From Cherax quadricarinatus (lineage: Eukaryota > Arthropoda > Malacostraca > Decapoda > Parastacidae), in assembly GCF_038502225.1 (NCBI RefSeq), contig NC_091391.1, positions 430,001-494,000 on the forward strand: a stretch of DNA of 64,000 nt. Reading direction: 5' to 3'. Position 1 is the first letter of the stretch, and each line of letters starts with the position of its first letter. Below are positions 22,791-32,384 of this stretch, one piece after another. The notes beneath the pieces are model-generated. The model saw only the letters and a program-made list of their open reading frames with translations, was not told where the DNA came from and did no database searches. A program made the position numbers and the translations under genes.

Positions 22791-23165
22791 TTCAATTCAA
22801 TTCAATTCAAAGTTTATTCTCTATAAGGATTACAATGCTGAGTTTACAGAAATTTGGTTATTGTGTTGTTTACATGTAGTAAAATAGTGATTACAGAGTG
22901 TACCACTAGAACGCTTAGCATGGCTAGGCATTTCGGGCAGACTTAGTTTTATTCTTAATTGTAAAATATTACAAATTATGAGGTAAGTTGGTATTATGGC
23001 TAAGTGACTAAATACTATTTTGTGAGTTTAGCAGTGTGAATGCTTTTGTTTTGGCACAGTACATAGTTTCAGTATTGGAGTATCACAGGATTCATTATTT
23101 TAAGATTGAGATTAATATTTCTGTTTATGGTCAAATGAGTGAGTGAGTGTAAGTGTGACTCAGTT
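22791..23165 (-). mobile_element. LINE 3' end, minus strand
   Basis: A (TTCAA)n tail is followed by sequence complementary to 28290-28625 (AAAGTTTATTCTCTATAAGG, CATGGCTAGGCATTTCGGGC). Both are 3' ends of one non-LTR family in opposite orientation. Confidence 0.7.
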
Positions 23166-23310
23166 TAAACACTGTTGTTGTTGACTCAGGATAATAAAAA
23201 AAAAAAAACCCTTGTTATTGACTCAAAAATGAAAGAATATTGTTGACTCAAGTGAGATGAACTTCTTATTGTGGTGTAAGTTAGACAAGAAGTTCACCTG
23301 ATGTAATTAA

Positions 23311-24905
23311 CTCCGTCGCCTGGTGGTTAAACAACACGGCGAAGTCCTGGTTCGATTTCCAGGGAGGGTAGAAACATTGGTCGTGTTTCTTTACACCTGT
23401 TGTCTGTGTTCACCTAACAGTAAGTAGGTACCTGGTGTGGGTGGCATCCTGGGTGTTAGTGGACTGGTGTGGGTTGCATCCTGGGTGTTAGTGGACTGGT
23501 GTGGGTGGCATCCTGGGTGTTAGTGGACTGATGTGGGTGGCATCCTGGGTGTTAGTGGACTGGTGTGGGTTGCATCCTGGGTGTTAGTGGACTGGTGTGG
23601 GTTGCATCCTGGGTGTTAGTGGACTGGTGTGGGTGGCATCCTGGGTGTTAGTGGACTGGTGTGGGTCACATCCTGGGTGTTAGTGGACTGATGTGGGTTG
23701 CATCCTGGGTGTTAGTGGACTGGTGTGGGTTGCATCCTGGGTGTTAGTGGACTGGTGTGGGTGGCATCCTGGGTGTTAGTGGACTGGTGTGGGTCGCATC
23801 CTGGGTGTTAGTCGACTGGTGTGGGAGGCATCCTGGGTGTTAGTGGACTGGTGTGGGTCGCATCCTGGGTGTTAGTCGACTGGTGTGGATGGCATCCTGG
23901 GTGTTAGTGGACTGGTGTGGGTGGCATCCTGGGTGTTAGTGGACTGGTGTGGATGGCATCCTGGGTGTTAGTGGACTGGTGTGGGTCGCATCCTGGGTGT
24001 TAGTTGACTGGTGTGGGTCGCATCCTGGGTGTTAGTCGACTGGTGTGGGAGGCATCCTGGGTGTTAGTGGACTGGTGTGGGTCGCATCCTGGGTGTTAGT
24101 CGACTGGTGTGGGTGGCATCCTGGGTGTTAGTGGACTAGTGTGGATGGCATCCTGGGTGTTAGTGGACTGGTGTGGGTCGCATCCTGGGTGTTAGTTGAC
24201 TGGTGTGGGTCGCATCCTGGGTGTTAGTGGACTGGTGTGGGTGGCATCCTGGGTGTTAGTGGACTGGTGTGGGTGGCATCCTGGGTGTTAGGGGACTGGT
24301 GTGGGTCACATCCTGGGTGTTAGGGGACTGGTGTGGGTCACATCCTGGGTGTTAGGGGACTGGTGTGGGTCACATCCTGGGTGTTAGGGGACTGGTGTGG
24401 GTCACATCCTGGGTGTTAGTGGACTGGTGTGGGTCACATCCTGGGTGTTAGTGGACTGGTGTGGGTCACGTCCTGGGTGTTAGGGGACTGGTGTGGGTCA
24501 CATCCTGGGTGTTAGTGGATTGGTGTGGGTCACATCCTGGGTGTTAGTGGACTGGTGTGGGTCACATCCTGGGTGTTAGTGGACTGGTGTGGGTCACATC
24601 CTGGGTGTTAGTGGACTGGTGTGGGTCACATCCTGGGTGTTAGTGGACTGGTGTGGGTCACGTCCTGGGTGTTAGTGGACTGGTGTGGGTGGCATCATGG
24701 GTGTTAGTGGACTGGTGTGGGTGGCATCCTGGGTGTTAGTGGACTGGTGTGGGTGGCATCCTGGGTGTTAGTGGACTGGTGTGGGTCACATCCTGGGACA
24801 AAAGTGACCTAATTTGCGGGAAATGCTCAGTATAACAAGGGACTTTCTATATAGTAGTATGTCATTGATGTCAGCTCAGGACCGTATACCTTGTACTGTT
24901 CTCCT
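23311..24905 (+). mobile_element. tRNA-derived SINE hugely enlarged by an internal tandem array
   Basis: The head (GTCGCCTGGTGGTTAA and B-box-like TGGTTCGATTTCC) and GAAACATTGG parallel the SINE at 19738. The body AACAGTAAGTAGGTACC leads into about 43 copies of a 32-bp unit, and the normal 3' body resumes at 24797 (GTGACCTAATTTGC, TAGTATGTCATTGATGTCAGC). A SINE of about 300 bp has thus become 1.6 kb without losing its ends. Confidence 0.85.
23428..24796 (+). repeat. 32-bp tandem array (about 43 units) with higher-order structure
   Basis: The unit is CTGGGTGTTAGTGGACTGGT then GTGGGTCACATC. Variants at the unit end (TGGC, TTGC, CGC, CACA, AGGC, ATGGC) are not randomly distributed. A 7-unit block starting at the AGGC variant (23821) recurs 224 bp later (24045), minus one unit. 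The last third is dominated by the CACA variant. The unexpanded SINE carries one unit bounded by CCTGG-type direct repeats. Confidence 0.92.
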
Positions 24906-25194
24906 TCCTTAGGTGAATGTGACCTGACCTGACTAGGTTGTGGCATTGGCTTGAGCCAGTAGGAGACTTGGAGCTGCAGGCCTGTTGTAGTGTTCCTTTC
25001 TTATGTTCTTAGTATATTAAACATCAGGAAGTTGGGATCAATATAACGTAAAATTTGAATGCCTGTTAACACCCTCTATTGCTCAAAGTTCACATTTTTT
25101 GCTATTATAATCTTAATATTCCTGGCTGACAGTCACCAATTTAACCCAGATTTTTGTTAATAAGATGTAGCAGGTGAACACCTTGAAGAACAAG

Positions 25195-25433
25195 ATGAAC
25201 ATCATGAAGACTGCTAAAGCTACCCTACGCAAGGAAGTTCAAGCTAAACTGAACTCTATGAACATTGCAGAGAGATCAAGACAATCATTGATCGTGCAAC
25301 AGAAAATATTGCAACATGAAGTATATAAGAAAAGTCAGAGATTATCAATATTTCTGAGTATGAAAGATGAAGTTGAAACTGAACCGATATTACGTCAGGC
25401 GCTGGATACTGGCAAGACTTGTTATATACCCAG
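25195..25433 (+). CDS. MTHFS: MTHFS exon 1
   Basis: It encodes the N-terminal helix and first strand, ending TCYIP plus the first two bases of an arginine codon. The donor is AG|GTTAGT at 25434. Confidence 0.9.
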
Positions 25434-28400
25434 GTTAGTGCTGTTGTATACCCATGTCAGTACTGTTGTATACCCATGTCAGTACTGTTCCATATACCAG
25501 GTCAATAATAGTTCCCTCATGAAAAATAACAAGTACAGTGGACCCCCGGTTTACGATCAGCTCCTAATGCGACCAATTATGTAAGTGCATTTGTATGTGT
25601 ATGTTTGGGGGTCTGAAATGGACTAATCTAATTCACAATATTCCTTATGGGAACAAATTCGGTCAGTACTGGCACCTGAACATACTTTTGGAATGAAATA
25701 ATATCGTAAACCGAAGGTCCACTGTACTTGACCCAACACACTGCACATGGCCTCCTTAGGATTGAATCTGATTCCTCTCATTTCATACGTCACTATACAG
25801 TCCCTACAGGTTTGGCACTTTCCCTTGAAGGGGAAGTGCGAAGCATATATACAGTTATACATATGTACATACATGAATTCAAACATATGCAGACATATGC
25901 AGTCAGTTCCGGATCAGCCGGGCTGTGGCTCGTATGTTGGTTTGCGTGCAGCCAGCAGCAACAGCCTGGTTGATCAGGCTCTGATCCACCAGGAGGCCTG
26001 GTCTCAGACCGGGCCGCGGGGGCGTTGACCCCCAGAACTCTCTCCAGGTAAACTCCAGGTACAAATCCAAATCTATTCTTCAATTATGTGAGACAGATTT
26101 GTCTTGCTACATGAGGCCTTTAGTGTATTATTTGCACTTATATAATCTGTATAGTCCTTGTGGCTTAGCGCTTCTTTTTGATTATAATAATAATAATGCA
26201 CTTATATATTATTCTTCCCTCAGATATAACAGTAACTCGAACCACATGGACATGGTGCGTCTCCACACCTGGCAGGAATACCAGTCTTTGCCTGTAACGA
26301 AGTGGAAGATTAAACAACCGCTACTGGATGAACTGTGTGAAACTGCCCTTGCTTCGGGTGGTCTTGATCTTATCCTCATCCCTGGATTAGCCTTTACTAA
26401 ACAAGGCCATAGGTGATGCTGTTGTCTGTAAAGCCATTTTATGGTGCAGTGTTATAATTAGGCTCGTTTACATATTTCTTGCGGTATCGGCACACCTCTG
26501 GCAAAACAGTGACGGAGTGAGTGATGATGAAGGTGTTTCTTCTTTTTTGGGTCACCCTGCCTTGGTGGGAAATGGCCAATGTTTAAAAAAAAAAAAATCA
26601 GTCATATTGAATAGAGGAAAAAAAGTTTGCCTTTGCATTTGAAGGGTTTCAAGAGTTTTCCTACTCAATCTGGTCCTACGCCAGGTTTGTCTGGTGCTTG
26701 CTTGATCAACCAGGTTGTTACTGCTGGTGACCCACATATCCATCACTTCCTGGTTGATCTGGTACACGGCAGAGTTATATATCCAGTTTCCTTCTTAATA
26801 CACTTCATCACTTGTTCTGGCAGTGTTTCTGATATTTTGTAATACAGTGTAGTCCTGGGTCTTCATTTACAGCACCTCTTTTCAATGGCTTCAAATTGAA
26901 CCATTGTTCATTATGTTCCACCTGCTGGTGTAACATAATGAACAATGGTTCTGTTGAAAGCCAACGAAAATGTGGAATGCTGAAGAGGTGCCATGTATGT
27001 GGGGAGGACCCAGCACCTCTTTAAGAGTAGCAGATTGCTGGATTCAACATCTTTTCAAAGAAATGGTGAATTAGAGTACAGGTCCACCATCACTAAACCG
27101 GTATCATTGGGAGAATTAAATTCCTTAAGAGACTCGTGTAGTGATCTGATAGTTAACTGCACCCAATAGGCGCCTCATAAAATGGGTGCATTACTTATGC
27201 TAGCAGAATTTTTTGCCAGATTAGTTATTGCTGACCTTTACTTGTAATTATAGCTTCTCTTAAATTCATGTCTTGAATTATTTCCCACACAATGTTACCT
27301 CTTCTCAAATCATAAGTAAACCTAGTATGTAGTTAAAATTTTTTAAGCTAAATACAGTTTTTAGTTTATTAATGCTGTATTATTAGTAAGTATTGTTGTT
27401 TTAGCTTTAAATACTAATTTTATTATTATATAGAATTGTTAATTCGTAGGTAGTAGGTTGGTAGACAGCAACCGCCCAGGGAGATACTACTGTCCTGCCA
27501 GGTGAGTGTAAAACGAAAGCCTGTAATTGTTTTACATGATGGTAGGATTACTGGTGCCCTTTTTTGTCTCATAAACATGCAAGATTTCAGGTACGTCTTG
27601 CTACTTCTACTTAGGTCACACTACACATACATGTACAAGCATATATATACACACACGTCCCTCTGGGATTTCTGCTATTTTCTCTCTAGTTCTTGTTTAT
27701 TTCCTCTTATCTCCATGGGGAAGTGGAACAGAAATCTTCCTCCGTAAGCCATGTGTGTTGTAAGAGGCGACTAAAATGCCGGGAGCAAGGGCCTAGTAAC
27801 CCCTTCTCCTGTATAAGTTACTAAATTTAAAAAGAGAAACTTCTGTTTTTCTTTTTGGGCCACCCTGCCTTGGTGGGATATGGCCGGTGTGTTGAAAGAA
27901 GAATTGTTAATTATAATCTGCATGCCATATGTTTCCTCATCAAATTTACAAGTGGATTTCATTTTTATTTTTTAGATTAAATTTGACTTATTCAGTTGAA
28001 CTCTCAATTACGGAACTTTCTAATTTGTGTTTTGATTATACACTTTCTTTACTGCTTGACATTTTGTAAATAACTCTCATGCACTGGTTAGCAAGTAATT
28101 CTCATCATATAATTGTAGGTGTACCAGGTAACTCTTGGAACAGTATGTCTGGAACACCCTACCTGAAAACTCTAGAACAGCAGACACATTCATCACCTGC
28201 AAAACATCTTATCTCCTTGATACACCCCATCAACTAACTACATAAAAACCATCTGGTGGTCCACATTTACACTCACTCACCCATTTGACTATAAGCACAG
28301 AAATACGTATCCTAATCTTAAAATAATGATTCCAAACTAGTCATAAGTTTGCCTGTGATGATACTCCAATATAGAAAGTATGTATTGTGCCAAAACAAAA

Positions 28401-28808
28401 GCATTCACATTGCTAAACTCACAAACTAGTATTTAGTCAATTTACTCCACAATTTGTTATAATTTAGGGTTAAGAATTAATCTGAGTTTGCCCGAAATGC
28501 CTAGCCATGCTAGGTGTTCTAGTGGCCCCCTCTGTAATTATTATTTTACTACATGTAAACCACACAATAACCAAAATCTGTAAACCCTGCATTGTAATCC
28601 TTATAGAGAATAAACTTTGATTTGATTTATATCTATTTCCAGACTGGGAAGAGGTCGAGGCTATTATGACACCTATCTTACTAAATACAGAGCTTCGCTG
28701 TCACTTGCTCCCACTACAATTGCATTAGCATTCAATGAACAAATTCTTCCTGAAATTCCAACAGAAGAAACGGATGTGCCAATTGATATTGTACTTTATG
28801 CAGATTAA
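25195..28808 (+). CDS. MTHFS: 5-formyltetrahydrofolate cyclo-ligase (MTHFS), three exons
   Basis: Exons 25195-25433, 26224-26412 and 28643-28808 join in phase to 197 aa, close to the usual length near 200. The enzyme uses ATP to convert 5-formyl-THF to 5,10-methenyl-THF in folate metabolism, usually in the cytosol. Family landmarks are RISIFLSM-like RLSIFLSMKDEVET, the SNHMDMVRL strand, GGLDLILIPGLAF and the glycine-rich LGRGRGYYDTYL loop that binds phosphate. Splice sites are GT-AG, and both introns interrupt arginine codons (IP-R, GH-R). I chose ATG 25195 because an in-frame TAG lies at 25168-25170; ATG 25204 is an alternative, and a spliced upstream start is not excluded. Intron 1 holds a MITE, a SINE and a LINE tail; intron 2 holds a 455-bp LINE derivative. 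Confidence 0.93.
25536..25724 (+). mobile_element. MITE of the 203-bp family in MTHFS intron 1
   Basis: Termini CAGTGGACCCCCGGTTTACG and AAACCGAAGGTCCACTG are flanked by TA; it has a 14-bp net deletion relative to the 203-bp form. Confidence 0.88.
25885..26070 (+). mobile_element. SINE fragment (longest copy of the GGCCTGGTCTCAGACC family)
   Basis: It contains CAGCCTGGTTGATCAGGC, GGCCTGGTCTCAGACCGG and CTCCAGGTAAACTCCAGGTA. It sits in MTHFS intron 1. Confidence 0.65.
26148..26199 (+). mobile_element. Tail-only insertion of I-type LINE
   Basis: TGTATAGTCCTTGTGGCTTA...GATTATAATAATAATAA equals the 3' tail of the LINE at 10163-16751. Flanks TGCACTTATATA on both sides form the target-site duplication, so a roughly 50-nt tail alone was inserted. 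It lies within 30 bp of the exon 2 acceptor of MTHFS. Confidence 0.75.
26224..26412 (+). CDS. MTHFS: MTHFS exon 2
   Basis: It encodes NSNHMDMVRLHTWQEY through GLAFTKQGH, with the acceptor TTCCCTCAG at 26223 and the donor AG|GTGATG. This is the central strand region of the fold. Confidence 0.92.
26460..26600 (+). mobile_element. RTE-like LINE 3' tail
   Basis: CTCTGGCAAAACAGTGACGG, GGTCACCCTGCCTTGGTGGG and AATGGCCAATG followed by poly-A match the end of the full-length LINE at 46540-46648. It is strongly 5'-truncated. Confidence 0.75.
26850..27012. repeat. Foldback inverted repeat in MTHFS intron 2
   Basis: GAACCATTGTTCATTATGTT (left) and AACATAATGAACAATGGTTC (right) are perfect complements around CCACCTGCTGGTGT. 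Outer parts (GGGTCTTCATTTACAGCACC and its near complement) extend the arms imperfectly to about 75 bp each. Confidence 0.8.
27445..27899 (+). mobile_element. 455-bp short derivative of RTE-like LINE (complete, with TSD)
   Basis: A 13-bp target-site duplication AGAATTGTTAATT lies at 27432-27444 and 27900-27912. The body is collinear with the 5' UTR of the LINE copy at 62219: GGTAGTAGGTTGGTAGACAG at the start, CCATGGGGAAGTGGAACAG in the middle, and GGGCCACCCTGCCTTGGTGG then GTGTTGAAAGAAG at the end. It contains no ORF2. It is therefore a discrete mobile unit equal to the LINE 5' UTR, and its last block mimics the LINE 3' tail. Confidence 0.85.
28130..28625 (+). mobile_element. LINE 3' end in MTHFS intron 2
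   Basis: The start encodes a decayed ORF2 end (WNTLPENSRTADTFITCKT-like with changes). The 3' UTR matches the reverse complement of 22800-23160 and ends GAATAAACTTTGATTTGATT. It ends about 20 bp before exon 3 and may supply part of its polypyrimidine tract. Confidence 0.65.
28643..28808 (+). CDS. MTHFS: MTHFS exon 3
   Basis: It encodes LGRGRGYYDTYL through PIDIVLYAD and a TAA stop at 28806-28808. The acceptor is TATTTCCAG. Confidence 0.93.
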
Positions 28809-29639
28809 ATTACAGTGAAAGGGTATTTTGTATTACATAATCATACATATTTCTGGCAAGAAGTTTGTATAATTTTTGTAAGACTCCACCATGATAAGGT
28901 GACCCAAAAATGGAAACACACTGAATTCACCATCATTCATTCAGTAGCTATCTTGCCAGAAGTGTGCAGGCATTATAGTTCAAATGATCCTCTGAATTGA
29001 AGCATATTGCAATTTGGTTTGGGGATGTTACTGATGTGAAATTATAATTCCTCATCTACATATTTATATTATCCTTATCTTTAAATGTTGCATATGGAAA
29101 TTTTGACTTGTTGGTTAAGTTTGTATGATTTCATAGTGAAGTTTGACCTTATATTTCTGCCTCATTATTATAATGCAATAACCCCCTCCCTTCTTCAGAG
29201 GGGTGAGGATGTTTACAGTCCCCCATTATATGTATTACTGTATACTTGAAGGGACAGATTTCTCTAGCAACTTGTACTATGAATTTCGTATTCAAATTGA
29301 CCTCAGTTTGGGATTATGGTCTTTTCTATTGTCATAGACCACACTGTTGCAATTGGCTGTGGTCTATAGTATTTTTATATTCATGTGGGAGTAAAAGAGT
29401 GCTAAACAGACCGAGCCGCAGGGGTATTGACCCCTGAAGCCCTCTCCAGGTAAACTTGTAAGAATTATACAGTGTCTGGGAGAACAAGAGGCAGACATGT
29501 TCAGTACAGGGAGGAGGAGGTTGTCAAATTTCTTAGATCAAGAGTCCCTTGCTAGCATCAGGAAATTTCCTTTGACAGGTGAGGTCTGTAAGGACTTTCA
29601 TATATAACTAAAAACTGCCTGTGTATGGAGGCTTGTATA
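28809..29639. other. MTHFS 3' flank with SINE fragments
   Basis: No other gene is seen. Fragments of the GGCCTGGTCTC SINE (about 29400-29455) and of the 167-bp short element in reverse (about 29515-29570, AAGAGTCCCTTGCTAGCATCAGGAA in two blocks) are recognisable. Confidence 0.4.
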
Positions 29640-29934
29640 CAGTGGAACCTTGGTGCCTGAGCTTAACTTGTTCCAGGAGGCTGTTTGAGTGCCAAACGAA
29701 TTTCCCCCAACCAATTTTCTTTTTGGTTGGTTGTTATCACTAATCTTCATAGGCCCCATGGTTACTTATTTAGAGACATAAAAAAAATAGTCAAGAAACA
29801 TGAAATAGTTTATAGCGAAGTTCTGACTGGTTGTGTTTATTTGGTAGAGTGCCGAGCAAACGGTTGCCTACTGAGCTATTTTTTACCGAACAAAACACTT
29901 GAATACAGAATTGTTCGAGTACTGAGGTTCCACT
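29640..29934 (-). mobile_element. Non-autonomous Tigger-like element
   Basis: Termini CAGTGGAACCTTGGTGCCTG and GAGTACTGAGGTTCCACT. Minus-strand CATGGGGCCTATGAAGATTAGTG encodes the same MGP.KISD start as the old Tigger element at 3551-5500, and both share ACCGAACAAA and GTTCGAGTACTGAGG. Only the two ends of that older family remain. Confidence 0.75.
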
Positions 29935-30185
29935 CTCCTGGATGTTGACCTGTCTCTCTTATTTTATGATTCCATTGCTATTCTTCTAAAATAAATAGCA
30001 TTGATATTTACCCATTTTTTCAATGGGTGAAAATCATGTTATTTAAGTACAGAATTTGGTTTCTTCATCAGGCGAGAATGATGATGTCTCAGAAAAGGAC
30101 CCTGATATAAAAAAAAGTTTTCAGATCCAAGCTACTCCTCATGGGAGGTTCCTTGATGCCAGTGACGGTCTCTGATCCAAGGATA

Positions 30186-31560
30186 CACAAATAACTCGCA
30201 TCAAGAAACTAACAACTCTGTCCTCCCCAAAAGTCATAAACCTGATATCCTCTAGAGGTTCTGTCTCTTATTCTCGGCTGGCCAGAACCCTCACTCCCTT
30301 TCTTGGTACTTTTTCTCCTGCCCACCTCCGTCACTCAAGACTTCATTGAACGGGTTCGCTCTCTCCCGACCTGTAAGATGCTTAGTCCCTCTTGATGATG
30401 TTCTTAGAAGGCTTTCTTGATCTTATTCATCTCTATGTGGACTCTGATTCCTTTTCCTTCAAAGGGAAATATTATTCTCAAACCTTCAGTGTTGCTATGG
30501 GCTCTCCTTGCTAATCTTTACATGGAATACTTCGAGACTGTTCTTCTTCCTACTATCGATGTGCGCCCTTCACTCTGGATCCGCTATGTAGATGACATCT
30601 TTGCTCTGTGGCCTCATGAGTCTAGTCTCTTCTAACAATTTGTTTATGCTCTTAATAATCTTGACCCCTTCCATTATGTTTAAAGGGAATCTAATTCCTT
30701 GATGTCCACTGCTCAGATACAGGTTTTGCCTGTGTATAGTGGCATGTACATTTGCTACTTTTCTTATCATGCTTCGTCTGTCAAGAAAAGTATTCTTATC
30801 TCCCTCTTTCTCTGCATTTGTGATCCTGAGTTTCTTCAATCAGAAATTTCCAGTCTTCATAATTCATTTTCCCATCTTGGCTACCCTTCCCATGTGCTAA
30901 ATGTAATTTCTTCTCTCCCAGACACTTCTGTCCTCCCGGTGTTTCTAATCTCAACAACTCGCTCTGTTCCTTAGACATCAAACTTATTTTCCACCAGACT
31001 AACACTCTTGTTCATACTGCTCCTCCCGTTGTGTATTCTATTTCTTGTTCCTCTTCAATACTTTGAGAGATAGGCCAGTTTCTCCAGACTTAAGGAGCAC
31101 AAAAGTAATGTTAGGCTTGCCGACATTAACAGTGCTCTTTCCTGTCGCTTCAGAGATCACAGCCATCCTATTGACTGGTCTTCTGGTAAAACTGTCTTCC
31201 CTACTTCCAACTTTAACAGTTACCATCTGGTTGAATCCTCCCTAATACACAATTTTCCTTGTATGAATCTTAGTCCTGGCTTCATCTCTGTAGATGCCTT
31301 CCTTTCCCACTACATTGTAAAATGCTCCAAACTTTAGAAAACTCATGATTTAACCGGATTCCTCCTTTGGGTTGTCTTTCTTCTGCCTTATATATTTGTT
31401 CCTCCCCCTCTGTAGGCACCTAGTTCCCTTGAAGTGCTCCTCTTTCTTATATGACTCCTTACTACCTTCCCCACTACTAGTAACTCTTATTATGACTTGT
31501 CCAAGTCAGACAAACGTCATCATAAGCTCCTCTCTTCTATGTGCATTGTTCCAATTATAG
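30186..31560 (+). pseudogene. Penelope-like element: reverse transcriptase and GIY-YIG remnant
   Basis: Frame-shifted pieces align with Penelope-type reverse transcriptase: LLANLYMEYFETVLLPTI and LWIRYVDDIFALWPHE (30510-30632). Then come YSGMYICYFSYHASSVKK and ICDPEFLQSEISSLHNSF. From 31021, VVYSISC and a downstream frame with LADINSALSCRFRDHSHPID match the GIY-YIG endonuclease domain of the family. The 3' end carries CGTCATCATAAGCTCCTCTC, as in the hammerhead-like hairpin at 7683-7805. Several frameshifts and stops make it inactive. Confidence 0.85.
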
Positions 31561-31954
31561 TGTTGTATGGCTCATGGGTTAAGCCCTATTATTTCTTGTG
31601 TATTTATGCTACTTTGTAGGTTTTAACAAAAATAGTTTTTTTTGTTTTTTACGACCAGTACTGTTTTTAGACCAGTTCTTGACTGACTATCTTATTTTAT
31701 AACATCTGCGGGTTTACTATATCTGATTATAATATATAATGGAAAATGAGCTGACAAGGGTCATGCAGCTCTGATATCTTTCATTTATAATAATTATATA
31801 TATTCACAAACCCCTGTGAGTCATAAAACACTTTTCTTAGTTGAAATATCTTTTATTATTTACACGAGGCATTACTTTGATAAAGAAAAAAATATAATAT
31901 TTTATGTACAAGACCTTGAATGGTCTTTCATGCTGGTTTACCAGTTCATTAATA

Positions 31955-32225
31955 TTATTATCAGGGGAAGCACTAAACCAGTAGGGGAGGTCATATGACA
32001 CTAAGAATGAAGATAATCATTTGATCCAAGGAGAGGGAGCATAGGTCCACTTCCTTCGATTAAGAATTCCTAGCCAAATTAAAATTTTTTTATATTATGC
32101 AAAGAAATAAATATTTGAATTTGGCTAGGGACTCTCCTCACCTTCCTTGGATCAAATAACCTTCATTCCTCATATCATATGATCCTCCCTACTGGTTTAG
32201 TGCTTCCCCAGATTAGTGTTACATT
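31955..32225. repeat. Head-to-head pair of short elements (palindrome)
   Basis: GGGGAAGCACTAAACCAGTA at 31963 is complementary to TACTGGTTTAGTGCTTCCCC at 32193. Inner parts (TTTGATCCAAGGA... / ...TTCCTTGGATCAAA) are also complementary around an AT-rich centre. Both arms resemble the I-type LINE-derived short element. Confidence 0.7.
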
Positions 32226-32384
32226 ATTGAGGAAATGCAAGGCAATCAGGTTTGATCCAAGGAAGTGAAAGATAGCTCCAATTCTCTGGATCAAGAGCCC
32301 TACTTATAGGTATATAAAACACTATGGATTATATAAAATTATTATTACAAGAAATATGTACACAATGATTTAGTTTCGAATTTG

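Noticed and set aside
23428..24796. CRISPR array
   Set aside because: Units are directly adjacent with no unique spacers, and the sequence is eukaryotic.
25174..25194. GTG at 25174 as the MTHFS start
   Set aside because: Eukaryotic genes rarely start with GTG, and ATG 25195 in the same frame follows closely.
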